Source: Pseudarthrobacter defluvii
GTDB lineage: Bacteria; Actinomycetota; Actinomycetes; Actinomycetales; Micrococcaceae
Assembly: GCF_030323865.1 (NCBI RefSeq)
Contig: NZ_CP066362.1
Coordinates: 3,844,001 to 3,908,000, forward strand
DNA: 64,000 bases
Direction: 5' to 3'
Shown here piece by piece: positions 33,644-42,320 of the stretch (position 1 is its first letter; every line of letters begins with the position of its first letter). Below the pieces are notes generated by a model that saw only the letters and a program-made list of their open reading frames with translations, made no database searches and had not been told where the DNA came from. The position numbers and the translations under genes were made by a program.

Positions 33644-36484
33644 TCAGTCCTTGGCCCGGAACGCGGCCGCGAGTTCGCTGCGTGACCGGATTCCCATCTT
33701 CCGGTACAGCCGCGTGAGGTGGTACTGCACCGTCTTTTCGGCCAGGAACAAGGCCCGGGCCGCCTCCTTGTTGGTTGCGCCCGTCGCCACCAACTCGGCC
33801 ACGGCCTGTTCCTGGGCCGTGAGCTGTTGATGGTAGCTACCCACCGACGAAAGCACCGGGTCCGCCGGGTCCGCCGGGTCCGGCAGGTTCCCGATGTCCA
33901 GGCCGGTGGCCTTCAGCTCGCGGTCGCACCGTTCCACATAGGTGGTCGCGCCAAGGGTGTCGTACAGGTCCCGCGCCGCCCGCAGCACCGATGAGGCCAG
34001 GCGCCGCTTTCCGGCCCGGCGCATGCTTTGCCCGAACGCGAAACTGATCCGCGCCCGCAGATAGGGGCGGTTGAGCCCACGAAGGTGACCCAGCGCCGCC
34101 TCGAAGTACTCCCTCGCCGTGTCCGGGTCCCCCTGGGCGGCCAGCAGCCGGCCCCTGGCCCACGCCACCCGGGCCAGGTCGGAGGGGACTTCGCGCTCGC
34201 GGTGCACTCCTTCGAATGCGGTAAGGAACGTCTCTGCGGCGTCGAGTTTGTCGGTCATGACCAGCGCATTGACATAGGTGTCCTGCCACGGCCAGAAGGA
34301 CACCCGTTGATCGGTCCAAGGGTCCAGCTCCGGCAGCGGCTGCAGGGCCGCCAGGGCGCTTTCGTAGTCCGCCCGCGCCTCGTGGAAGCGGGCACGCGCC
34401 AGGCTGGCCGGGACCTGCATGGCCCGGTATGTTCCCGGCTGCACCGCGGCCTGTGACACGTAGTAGCGTGCCCGGTCCCAATCGCCCCGCATGGACCACA
34501 GCTCGGCGGCCGTCCAGTACAGCAGCGGCCGGATCAGCGGCATCCGCGAGGTCTCCAGCCGGACGCTTGCCCGGGAGATGGTGGCGGCGGCCGCGTCCCA
34601 GTTGCCCAGCACCAGGTGCGTGCGGGCCAGCCAGGCCTCGGCCCACAGGGAGATCCGCAGCGATCCCCCGCGGTACTCGGTGGGGGCGGCAGACTCGAAA
34701 TTCACCAGCGCGGATTCGGCGTTGTCCAGGCGCAGGGCCAGCCAGCCGGCGCCCATCTGCACCCGCTGCTTCTGGGCATTCTCGGCGGCCTGGGCAGAGG
34801 CCCGCTGGTAGGAGGCCTCGGCGTCCGCTATCCGGCCCTGGGCGTACAGGCCCAGGCCGTAGATGGCCTCCGACTCGATGTGCGCCGGAGTTCCAGGCTC
34901 CGTCAGGGCCATGGCGCGTTCGGCCCAGCCGGTGATCATCGGACCATTCCAGGAGGCCACCCCGTGGAGGACGAAACGCTGGGCCACCTGCGCCGCCGCG
35001 GCGGGTTCGTGCTGCGGATTGCTGGTCCGCCAGGCCATCTCCAGCTGGCTTTGGGCGCTGTCATTCTGGCCGGACACCGTGGACAGGTACCCCAGCACCG
35101 AGGAGCGCAGGGGCGACGGCGGCAGGGCGTCCACCGCGCCGGCCCAGGCCTGCGCCTGGGCCACGTTGCCGGAGCCCACCAGGGCGTCGACGGCTTTCAG
35201 GAGCCGGAGGTTGCGGGCGCGGATGTCAGGGGAGAGCCTCGAGGCGGAGAATAACGCGGTGGAGGCGTCCTGCCATGCGCCCACCGTGGCCTGCCGCCGC
35301 GCGAACTCTTCCAGTTCCACGGCCAGGGTTTCGTCTGCGGCCGGGGTGGCCGCGACGCGGTGGCCCAGCTGTTCACCCTCGGACTGGACAACCTCTGAGG
35401 CCCTCCGGTGCAGGGCGATGCGCCGGCTGGGGACGATCTGTTCGTAGACGGCTTCCGCGGTTCCGGGTTCGAGGAAGGCGACGGCGGAGCGGGACTGGTC
35501 CACGGACAGTCCCAGCAGCCCGGCGCGGTGCCCCTCATCGAGGGCCGGCATGACGGCTTCCAGGCCACCCACCCGGGCCACCTCCACCAGGCCCGCGCCG
35601 GGGCCGAGCACCGCTGCGGCCTCCGCGGCGGCCACCAGGGCGGGGGACGCGGCGGCCAGGACGCTGCGGACCCTGGCGCGCACCCGGGAAGTAGGCGGCA
35701 GGGAAGGGAACCACGACTGCCAGGTCTCCGGGGGCAGCTCACGGAGCAGCTCCACGACGGACCGGGCTATTCCGCCGGTGTGCGTCACCAGGCCGTGGGC
35801 CGCCGTCGCGCTGAGGTCCAGGCCGAACAGGCTCCGGGCCACGTCCTGGACCTGCTGCGGCGAGAGGGGTTCGAGCGGAATGCGGACCACCTGGTGGCCG
35901 GTGAGGAAGTCGAGCACGCCGGCGGGGACCCGGGGCGCGTCTACAGGGTTGAGGGTCAGCAGGAACAGGACCCGCTTCTCGTGCAGCCTGCGCATGACGA
36001 AGGTGAGGATGCGCAGGCTCGCCTCGTCGAGCTTGTGGACGTCGTCGACGGCGACCACCACGCTGCCGTGTGTCTGCAGGCCTTCGAGATGGGTGCTGAG
36101 GGTGGAGGCGTAGTTGACCACCTGGTCGGGGGTCAGGGAGGCGACGGGCCCCGGCGCCAGGGCCGGGCCGCCGTCGTAATCCTTTGCCGTCCGGAGCGGC
36201 AGGGTCCGCATGAGCTGGGAGTAGCCGGCCAGGGCGAACTGCGCCTCCCAGTCGTCCCCCATGGCGGACAGCACGCGGACGCCGCGGGCGGCGGTCCGGC
36301 AGTGGTCAAGGAAGAGTTCCAGCAGCGCGGTTTTGCCGGAGCCGGAGGGCCCGGAGAGGACCACGGTTCCCACGTTGCCCTTGCGGACGCTGCGGAGGAT
36401 TTCCAGCAGCTGCTCGAACGCCGCGGCCCGGCCCGCCAGCGGGAAGTCCTCCGCCATCTCGCCCTGGGTGGAGCCCGCCGTCAT
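33644..36484 (-). CDS. LAL-type (LuxR, large ATP-binding) regulator, BenR-like
   Basis: A 946-residue STAND regulator. Residues 14-52 open the P-loop domain with LAGRAAAFEQLLEIL and Walker A GPSGSGKT (45-52); Walker B is VVVAVDDVHKLDE. A long TPR-like helical middle (about 320-870) precedes a C-terminal LuxR HTH at about 880-940 (LTAQEQAVAELVATGATNKE, LFLAEKTVQYHLTRLYRKMG). It lies 58 bp behind benD on the same strand and so ends the ben operon, as with LAL-type benzoate activators (BenR) described in corynebacteria. It is a probable activator of benABCD responding to benzoate plus ATP. Several start codons are possible (36493, 36484, 36457); I take 36484 for spacing to GGATGG. Confidence 0.85.
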   Translation of the reverse strand: MTAGSTQGEMAEDFPLAGRAAAFEQLLEILRSVRKGNVGTVVLSGPSGSGKTALLELFLDHCRTAARGVRVLSAMGDDWEAQFALAGYSQLMRTLPLRTAKDYDGGPALAPGPVASLTPDQVVNYASTLSTHLEGLQTHGSVVVAVDDVHKLDEASLRILTFVMRRLHEKRVLFLLTLNPVDAPRVPAGVLDFLTGHQVVRIPLEPLSPQQVQDVARSLFGLDLSATAAHGLVTHTGGIARSVVELLRELPPETWQSWFPSLPPTSRVRARVRSVLAAASPALVAAAEAAAVLGPGAGLVEVARVGGLEAVMPALDEGHRAGLLGLSVDQSRSAVAFLEPGTAEAVYEQIVPSRRIALHRRASEVVQSEGEQLGHRVAATPAADETLAVELEEFARRQATVGAWQDASTALFSASRLSPDIRARNLRLLKAVDALVGSGNVAQAQAWAGAVDALPPSPLRSSVLGYLSTVSGQNDSAQSQLEMAWRTSNPQHEPAAAAQVAQRFVLHGVASWNGPMITGWAERAMALTEPGTPAHIESEAIYGLGLYAQGRIADAEASYQRASAQAAENAQKQRVQMGAGWLALRLDNAESALVNFESAAPTEYRGGSLRISLWAEAWLARTHLVLGNWDAAAATISRASVRLETSRMPLIRPLLYWTAAELWSMRGDWDRARYYVSQAAVQPGTYRAMQVPASLARARFHEARADYESALAALQPLPELDPWTDQRVSFWPWQDTYVNALVMTDKLDAAETFLTAFEGVHREREVPSDLARVAWARGRLLAAQGDPDTAREYFEAALGHLRGLNRPYLRARISFAFGQSMRRAGKRRLASSVLRAARDLYDTLGATTYVERCDRELKATGLDIGNLPDPADPADPVLSSVGSYHQQLTAQEQAVAELVATGATNKEAARALFLAEKTVQYHLTRLYRKMGIRSRSELAAAFRAKD

Positions 36485-36542
36485 GGCCGCCATCCTACCG
36501 GAGCGGCCCGGGCGCCCCCATTGCGCGCATCCACCGGATGCA

Positions 36543-37370
36543 CTAGCCCAGGTCGCCGCCGGCCACAGGGAGGATGCTGCCGGTGAGGTAGGAGGCCTCG
36601 TCCGAGGCAAGGAACACGATGGGCGCTGCCTGCTCATCCAGGGTGCCGTAGCGCTTCATGAACGAGGACTCCACCGTCTGGTCAACGATGGTTTGGTACC
36701 AGTCCTTCTCGGTGGCGGATTCGGCGTCCGGCCCGCGCTTGACCTTGCGCGGCGGGGCTTCCGTGCCGCCCGGGGCGGTGGCCACCACGCGGATGCCGTG
36801 CCCGGCCACTTCCATGGCCAGCGACTGGGTCAGGGCGTTCACGCCGCCTTTTGCCGCGGCGTAGGGCACCCGGTGCATTCCCCGGGTGGCTACGGAGGAG
36901 ACGTTCACGATCGTGCCGGAGCCCTGCTCCATCATCGCCGGCAGGACCGCCCGGCAGGTCCAGAGCGTGGGAAAGAGGGAGCGGCGGATTTCCTTCTCGA
37001 TCTTGTCCTCGTCGTACTCCTGGTAGGGCCGTGCCCAGATGGTCCCGCCCACGTTGTTGACCAGGACGTCCACGCGGCCGTGAGCGGCGAGGGCGGCCTT
37101 GATGGCCTGGGTGGCGCCGGCGAAGGTTTCCAGGTCCGCGGTGACGGACGTGGCCGAGCCGCCCGAACCCGACGCTTTGGCGGCCTCCCCGATGCCGCGG
37201 GCAACATCGTGGACCAGGTCCGCGCGGTCCACCAGGACCACGGCGCCGCCTTCGGCGCCGATACGTTCGGCCACCTTCTGGCCAATCCCCTGGGCGGCAC
37301 CGGTGACGACGGCGACCTTGCCGCCGAACCTGCCCGGGGTCACGTATTGCCCTGCGTACGGCGCGGCCAT
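36543..37370 (-). CDS. benD: Benzoate cis-diol dehydrogenase (1,6-dihydroxycyclohexa-2,4-diene-1-carboxylate dehydrogenase)
   Basis: A 275-residue SDR that oxidises and decarboxylates the benzoate diol to catechol with NAD+. Cofactor site VVTGAAQGIGQKVAERIGAE, NNVGGTIWA, catalytic Ser in IVNVSSVATRG and YAAAKGG with Tyr and Lys. The N-terminal YVTPGRFGGKVAVVTG is typical of BenD/XylL. Its ATG overlaps the benC stop in TGATG, so it is translationally coupled to benC. It precedes the LAL regulator. Confidence 0.94.
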   Translation of the reverse strand: MAAPYAGQYVTPGRFGGKVAVVTGAAQGIGQKVAERIGAEGGAVVLVDRADLVHDVARGIGEAAKASGSGGSATSVTADLETFAGATQAIKAALAAHGRVDVLVNNVGGTIWARPYQEYDEDKIEKEIRRSLFPTLWTCRAVLPAMMEQGSGTIVNVSSVATRGMHRVPYAAAKGGVNALTQSLAMEVAGHGIRVVATAPGGTEAPPRKVKRGPDAESATEKDWYQTIVDQTVESSFMKRYGTLDEQAAPIVFLASDEASYLTGSILPVAGGDLG

Positions 37371-38941
37371 CAGTGGGCGGCCTTGGCGTCGATGGCACCG
37401 ACCATGGTGCCCTTGGCATCCTGGGCGTGGGCCATGATGACTTCGCGCAGCCTGGCTTTGTCCCCGCGTTCAAAGGCGTCGACGACGTCAAGGTGGTCCT
37501 GCGTGACGCGTTCGAAGATCGGCGTTCCGGCGTCGAACGCCGCGGCCATCTGGGCGTGGACGTCCAGGCGGCGGTAGGACTCCAGGAGCATCGGGTTGTC
37601 GCAGATCGTGAAGAGGTACTCGTGGAATTCCTCGTTGGTGCGTGCAAACGCGTCGGGATCGGTGATGTTTCCGCCCTGCACCGAACCGGTGGTGGCTTCG
37701 GCCAGGCGGCGGAACTGGCGCAGCTGCTCCTGGCTGAGCCGTCCCAGCAGCAGTTCGCTGACTGCAAGCTCCAGGCCCATGCGGGCATCCAACTGGGCGA
37801 AGCTGTCCTCCTTGCGGAAATCCAGCCGGCCGGTCTCCAGCGAGGACACGGCCTCGCCGCGGGTCATGGTGTCGCCATCGGCCTGGATTTTCTCAACCGG
37901 AGCCGGTGCGCCCGTCTCGGCGTCGCCGCCGGTGGTTTCCTTCGGCGCGAACCGTTCGAAGTAGAAGTTGGCGGGCTTGATGCCTTCGGTGTCCAGCCAC
38001 TTGGAGACGGCATTGACCATGGGCGGCGGGCCGCAGAGGTAGATGTCCACGTCGCCGTCGTTGAGGTGCTTCGGCTCGATGATCTGGGTGACGTAGCCGG
38101 TGTGCGGGGCGGAGGTGCCGGGCTCGGAGGCGATGTAGTCCCAGGTGAAGCCGGGCAGTTTCGCCTCGTAGGCGCGCAGCCAGTCCAGGCCCACGATGTC
38201 GGCCTCGCGGGTGAGCCCGTAGATCAGGTGGACCGGGGTGGAGGGCGGGTTTTCGGCGAGCTTTTCGAGGATGGACAGGAGCGGGGCCAGCCCGGTGCCG
38301 CCGGCCAGGAGCAGCAGGGGCCGCTTGGGCTCGCGCAGGAAGAACGATCCGTACGGGCCGGTGAAGTTGATGGTGTCACCCACGGCGGCGCGGTCGCGGA
38401 GGTACTCGGACATGGCGCCCTGGGGGGTCACCCGGACCATGAAGGATGCGTCCTGGACCTCGGGGCCGCTGCTGAAGGAGTAGGAACGCTCGGCGTCGGT
38501 GCCGGGGACTTTGAGGTTGACGTACTGTCCGGGGAGGAAGGCCAGCGCGTCGCGGTTGTCCACCTCAAGGGTGAAGGAGACGGTGGTGTCCGTGTGCCGG
38601 TTGAGCTCCTTGATGGTGGAGGTGAAGGACGCGGCTGCCGTCTTCGCCGATTCGGACGTGGCCGGGATCTGGATGGCGAGGTCCGACTCCGGCACGGCCT
38701 GGCAGGTGAGCAGGTAGCCCTTTTCGAGTTCCTCCTCCGTCATGGCGTCGTCGATGAAGTCGCCCGGGTCGAAGGAACCGGAATCGCAGAAGGCCTTGCA
38801 GGTGCCGCAGGCGCCGTCCCGGCAGTCCGATGGAATGTTGATGCGTGCCTTATAGGCGGCATCCATGACGGTCTCATAGTCGCCGACCTTGATGACTTTG
38901 GTGACGCCGTCCTCGAAGCTGAGGGCTACTTTGTGGCCCAT
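37370..38941 (-). CDS. benC: Benzoate 1,2-dioxygenase reductase with a fused C-terminal GntR-type FCD domain
   Basis: A 523-residue protein. Residues 1-337 are a normal BenC: plant-type [2Fe-2S] domain with Cys40, Cys45, Cys48 and Cys80, FAD site ERSYSFSSGP (151-160) and NAD(P) site LLLAGGTGLAPLLS (210-223) with YLCGPPPMV (301-309). After a charged linker, residues about 380-512 are an all-helical module that reads as the FCD effector domain of GntR regulators: TNEEFHEYLFTICDN (435-449), QDHLDVVDAFERGD (481-494), MAHAQDAK (503-510). His440, His483 and His505 are spaced 43 and 22, like the metal-binding FCD ligands. No winged HTH is present. It passes electrons from NADH to BenAB; the extra domain could sense a carboxylate or serve assembly. 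ATG 38941 follows AGGAGG; the stop overlaps the benD start. Confidence 0.9.
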   Translation of the reverse strand: MGHKVALSFEDGVTKVIKVGDYETVMDAAYKARINIPSDCRDGACGTCKAFCDSGSFDPGDFIDDAMTEEELEKGYLLTCQAVPESDLAIQIPATSESAKTAAASFTSTIKELNRHTDTTVSFTLEVDNRDALAFLPGQYVNLKVPGTDAERSYSFSSGPEVQDASFMVRVTPQGAMSEYLRDRAAVGDTINFTGPYGSFFLREPKRPLLLLAGGTGLAPLLSILEKLAENPPSTPVHLIYGLTREADIVGLDWLRAYEAKLPGFTWDYIASEPGTSAPHTGYVTQIIEPKHLNDGDVDIYLCGPPPMVNAVSKWLDTEGIKPANFYFERFAPKETTGGDAETGAPAPVEKIQADGDTMTRGEAVSSLETGRLDFRKEDSFAQLDARMGLELAVSELLLGRLSQEQLRQFRRLAEATTGSVQGGNITDPDAFARTNEEFHEYLFTICDNPMLLESYRRLDVHAQMAAAFDAGTPIFERVTQDHLDVVDAFERGDKARLREVIMAHAQDAKGTMVGAIDAKAAH

Positions 38942-38994
38942 GGGGTCCTCCTGACTGTCCGGGCGCGCCATCGCGGTCCGGAAAAAGTTATGGC

Positions 38995-39009
38995 GTGCCC
39001 GGTGGGCAC
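38995..39009 (-). terminator. Intercistronic hairpin with T-run between benB and benC, possible attenuator
   Basis: In the benB-to-benC direction the RNA forms GTGCCC-ACC-GGGCAC, then GCCATAAC and five Us. It lies in the only wide gap (123 bp) of the operon. Stem is only 6 bp, so at most partial termination. Confidence 0.35.
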
Positions 39010-39064
39010 AGGGTGGAAAATGCCGTGCGGCGCCCGCAGGTCCCGGGCGCCGGCTGCTGGCAGG

Positions 39065-39601
39065 TCAGATCATGTAGACGTCCACCACGTGGTGGATGTA
39101 GTCGTTCTTCAGGACCACCTTCTTCTTCAGGATCACCGGCTGCGGACCTGAAAGGTCCAGGGTGTAGTAGCTGGTGCCGAAGTAGGTGTCCGTCGTGTTG
39201 TAGCGGAAGTAGAGGGTGAACCAGTTGAAGCGCACGTCCACCGTGCCGCCGTCGTTCGCCAGCACCTCGACGTCCGTGATGTTGTGGCCCGTGCGGGGCT
39301 CCGGGAGGGAAGTGGCCGAGGACCTGTCGGTCTTGATCCGGAACACCCGGTCCTCGATGCCGCCCCGGTTGTCGTAGTAGATCAGGGAGATCTCGTTCTG
39401 GGGGTCCTGGGTCAGTTGGTCGTCCACGTCCCAGGCCGGCATCCAGAATTCGGAGTCCGGGTGGTAGCACTCCAGCCATTCATCGAACTGGCGGTCATCA
39501 AGCAGGCGGGCTTCCCGGTAGAGGAACGCGCGGACGGTTTCGAGGGTTGCGATCTCCTCCGCGGTCTTCAGGGCCGGGGCGGTGTGGGTCAGGTTGGTCA
39601 T
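39065..39601 (-). CDS. benB: Benzoate 1,2-dioxygenase small (beta) subunit
   Basis: A 178-residue protein matching ring-hydroxylating dioxygenase beta subunits (NTF2-like fold), which form the structural core of the alpha3beta3 oxygenase. ETVRAFLYREARLLDDRQFD, EWLECYHPDSEFWMPAWDVD and the end KKVVLKNDYIHHVVDVYMI are diagnostic of BenB/XylY. It starts 32 bp after benA and carries no metal ligands, as expected. Confidence 0.95.
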   Translation of the reverse strand: MTNLTHTAPALKTAEEIATLETVRAFLYREARLLDDRQFDEWLECYHPDSEFWMPAWDVDDQLTQDPQNEISLIYYDNRGGIEDRVFRIKTDRSSATSLPEPRTGHNITDVEVLANDGGTVDVRFNWFTLYFRYNTTDTYFGTSYYTLDLSGPQPVILKKKVVLKNDYIHHVVDVYMI

Positions 39602-39633
39602 GGGTTCTGCGCTCTCTGTGGTTCGGCGGGCTC

Positions 39634-41019
39634 TCAGGCGGAGACGGGAACGGATTCCAGGGCGGAACGCTCCTCTTCCTCCGCCAGGGCCCGGTCCATG
39701 ACTTCCTTCCAGTACCCGTGCTGGATGGGGTAGAGCCCTTCGTCTTCGGTGCGCATGCCGGAGGCGATCACCCGGGTCATGCCCAGGGCCTGTGCCTGCT
39801 CATCCGGGCCGCTGATCTCGTGGGCGGAGCCGCGGGTCATGTCGTTCCACGGGGCGCTGGTGGCCCAGTAGGTCTTGTTGCAGGAGCGGAATTCCTCCAG
39901 GTCGTCCGGCGTGGCCATGCCCGTGGCGTTGAAGAAGTCCTCGTACTGGCGGATGCGCTTGGAACGGTTCTCCTGGGACTCGCCCTTGGGGGCGATGCAG
40001 TAGATGGTCACCTCGGTCTGGTCCGCGGAGATGGGCCGGAAGTGCCGGATCTGCGAGGAGAACTGGTCCATGATGTAGACGTTCGGGTACAGGCACAGGT
40101 TGCGGGAGATGTTGATCATGAAGTTCGCCATCTCCTCCCCGTACTTGGCCACAAGCTCGTCGCGGCGGTCCCAGAGCGGACGGTCCTGGGGGTTGGTCCA
40201 CTCCTGCCACAGCAGCAGGTGCCCGTGGTCGTAGGAGTAGAACCCGCCCTTGACCTTGCCCCACTTGCCGGCGTCCATGGCCTTGGTCTTGTTGGCCGAA
40301 TCCCCGGCGCTGCGGCGGGCCGTGGTGGCCGCGTAGTTCCAGTGCACGGCGGTGACGTGGTAGCCGTCGGCGCCGTTCTCGGCCTGGACCTTCCAGTTGC
40401 CGTCGTAGGTGTAGGTGGAGGATCCACGCAGCACTTCCAGGCCCTCGGGCGACTGGTCCACGATCGAGTCGATGACCTTGGTGGCATCGCCCAGGTGCTC
40501 CTCGAGCGGGAGCACGTCGGCCTTCAGCGAGCCGAACAGGAAGCCGCGGTAGGACTCGAAGCGGGCCACCTTGGTGAGGTCGTGTGAGCCTTCCTTGTTG
40601 AAGGTCTCGGGGTAGCCAGCGTTCCGGGAGTCCTTGACCTTCAGCAACTCACCGGAGTTCTTGAAGGTCCAGCCGTGGAACGGGCAGGTGAAGGTAGTGC
40701 GGTTGTCCGTCTTGCGGCGGCACAGCATGGCGCCGCGGTGCGAACAGGCATTGACCAGGCAGTTCAGGTTTTCATCCTTGTCCCGGGTGATCATCACCGG
40801 GGTACGGCCGATGTACGTGGTGAAGTAGTCGCCCACGTTGGGGATCTGCGACTCGTGGGCGAGATACACCCAGTTGCCTTCGAAGATGTGCTTCATCTCG
40901 AGTTCGAAGATCTCCTGGTCGGTGAAGATCTCGCGCTTGGCCCGGATGACGCCGTTCTCACGGTCGTCGATCACGGCGTCGGCAAGGACCTCGCGGGCAT
41001 GGATCAGGTTCTCGGTCAT
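39634..41019 (-). CDS. benA: Benzoate 1,2-dioxygenase large (alpha) subunit
   Basis: A 461-residue Rieske oxygenase that makes the benzoate cis-diol. Rieske ligands Cys92-His94 in [10 protein letters not shown] and Cys112-His115 in CPFHGWTF; the mononuclear iron site is in the [15 protein letters not shown] region with His221 and His226, and Asp218 forms the bridge to the Rieske centre of the next subunit. C-terminal FINISRN-type segment [14 protein letters not shown] is typical of BenA. ATG 41019 follows AAGGAG; longer starts upstream lack this. First gene of benABCD-LAL, divergent from catA over 326 bp. Confidence 0.96.
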   Translation of the reverse strand: MTENLIHAREVLADAVIDDRENGVIRAKREIFTDQEIFELEMKHIFEGNWVYLAHESQIPNVGDYFTTYIGRTPVMITRDKDENLNCLVNACSHRGAMLCRRKTDNRTTFTCPFHGWTFKNSGELLKVKDSRNAGYPETFNKEGSHDLTKVARFESYRGFLFGSLKADVLPLEEHLGDATKVIDSIVDQSPEGLEVLRGSSTYTYDGNWKVQAENGADGYHVTAVHWNYAATTARRSAGDSANKTKAMDAGKWGKVKGGFYSYDHGHLLLWQEWTNPQDRPLWDRRDELVAKYGEEMANFMINISRNLCLYPNVYIMDQFSSQIRHFRPISADQTEVTIYCIAPKGESQENRSKRIRQYEDFFNATGMATPDDLEEFRSCNKTYWATSAPWNDMTRGSAHEISGPDEQAQALGMTRVIASGMRTEDEGLYPIQHGYWKEVMDRALAEEEERSALESVPVSA

Positions 41020-41159
41020 GGCGTGCTCCTTCATTGGAGATTGCTGGACGGATGGTCGGAGGTCCACTCGGGAAGGGGCTTCGGCGGCGGACGTTGTCCA
41101 GCAATTCTTGCCGCTCGTGATTGGCCTCACATCAGGCAAATACCTAGGTTCCACCAAGG

Positions 41160-41196
41160 GTGTCTTTATGTATCGATAATGACTCAAAAGACGCCT
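41160..41196. promoter_or_regulatory. Inverted repeat in the benA/catA divergent promoter region
   Basis: GGTGTCTTTA (41160-41169) and AAAAGACGCC (41187-41196) form an inverted repeat matching at 8 of 10 positions, with the palindrome TATCGATA between. It lies 141 bp from benA and 150 bp from catA, centrally placed for a shared activator such as the LAL or LysR protein. Confidence 0.4.
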
Positions 41197-41206
41197 AGTT
41201 GATATT

Positions 41207-41236
41207 TGTAGCGTCCTTATCCGCGGGCCTACGATT
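41207..41236 (+). promoter_or_regulatory. Putative catA promoter
   Basis: TTGTAG (41207-41212), an 18-nt spacer and TACGAT (41231-41236), next to the inverted repeat at 41160-41196. The leader would be about 100 nt. By-eye match only. Confidence 0.35.
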
Positions 41237-41345
41237 GAGACCGACATCACGCGGTGCGGCGCAGGGCATGACGACTGGCCCGGCAGCCCGCGTCGGGTGC
41301 AGGAGCCCTTCCTGTCCCCATTCAATGAGGAAGGTGGACATTGTC

Positions 41346-42227
41346 ATGACCCAAACCCCAACGGACAGCCGCACGGAAAACGAAGGCACCGCCGTCGAAG
41401 CAGGCACCAAGGCAACCGAGCGGTTCGCAGCGTCGGGCAAGCTCTCCAAGGTGGATGTATCCAAGGAACGGGTGAGCCTGCTGGCCGGCGCGCTGATCAA
41501 GGCCGCCAACGACATCGTCGAGGAACACCAGGTCACCTACGAGGAATACAACGCGCTCAAAGCGTGGCTGATCAAGGTCGGGACGGACGGTGAATGGCCG
41601 CTGTTCCTCGACGTCTGGCTTGAGCACACCGTTGAGGACGTCAACTCCCAGGACCGTCCCGGCACCGTGGGCACCATTGAGGGCCCGTACTACGTTCCCA
41701 ATTCCCCGGAACTCCAGACGCCCGCCACGGTTGAAATGCGCGACGGCGAGGAGGGCACCCCGCTGCGCTTCAGCGGCCAGTTCACCGACACCGACGGCGA
41801 CCCCATCCAGGGCGCCCAGGTGGAGATCTGGCACGCGGACGCCGCCGGTTTCTACTCCCAGTACGCCCCGGGCCTGCCCGAGTGGCTCTTCCGCGCCACC
41901 GTCAAGGCTTCCGACGATGGCCGGTTCGAGATCAACACGATGCGTCCGGCGCCCTACCAGATCCCCACGGACGGGGCCTGCGGGCAGCTGATCAGTGCGG
42001 CGGGCTGGCACGCCTGGCGTCCGGCGCACATCCACATCAAGGTGTCCGCACCGGGCTACGAGCCGGTCACCCAGCAGCTCTACTTCCCCGGCGATCCGCA
42101 CAACGCCGACGACATCGCCTCGGCAGTGAAGCCTGAACTGATGCTGGACCCCCGCCCCCGTACCGACGGAAAGGGCGAGGAAGTAGTTTATGACTACGTC
42201 CTGGCAAAGCAGGGCCAGAAGAAGTAG
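41346..42227 (+). CDS. catA: Catechol 1,2-dioxygenase
   Basis: A 293-residue intradiol dioxygenase cleaving catechol to cis,cis-muconate with non-haem Fe(III). Iron ligands are visible as Tyr in IEGPYYVPNSP and in APYQIPTDG, and two His in RPAHIHIKVSAPGY. The N-terminal helical linker domain (LSKVDVSKERVSLLAGALIK) gives the usual dimer interface. ATG 41346 follows GAGGAAGGTGG. It sits alone, divergent from benA and followed by a terminator before benE. Chlorocatechol dioxygenase is an alternative but length and neighbours favour CatA. Confidence 0.96.
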   Translation: MTQTPTDSRTENEGTAVEAGTKATERFAASGKLSKVDVSKERVSLLAGALIKAANDIVEEHQVTYEEYNALKAWLIKVGTDGEWPLFLDVWLEHTVEDVNSQDRPGTVGTIEGPYYVPNSPELQTPATVEMRDGEEGTPLRFSGQFTDTDGDPIQGAQVEIWHADAAGFYSQYAPGLPEWLFRATVKASDDGRFEINTMRPAPYQIPTDGACGQLISAAGWHAWRPAHIHIKVSAPGYEPVTQQLYFPGDPHNADDIASAVKPELMLDPRPRTDGKGEEVVYDYVLAKQGQKK

Positions 42228-42254
42228 CACGCAAACTGGGAGATACCCCCGCAC

Positions 42255-42297
42255 GGAGGCGCTCCGGAGCTGATGCTTCGGAGCGCTTCCGGTTTTT
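42255..42297 (+). terminator. Intrinsic terminator after catA
   Basis: GGAGGCGCTCCGGAGC (42255-42270) pairs with GCTTCGGAGCGCTTCC (42275-42290) over 16 bp with two G-U pairs and a TGAT loop, followed by GGTTTTT. It may partly uncouple benE from catA. Confidence 0.82.
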
Positions 42298-42320
42298 CCG
42301 CCCCCCAGCCAGGAGCCCCG

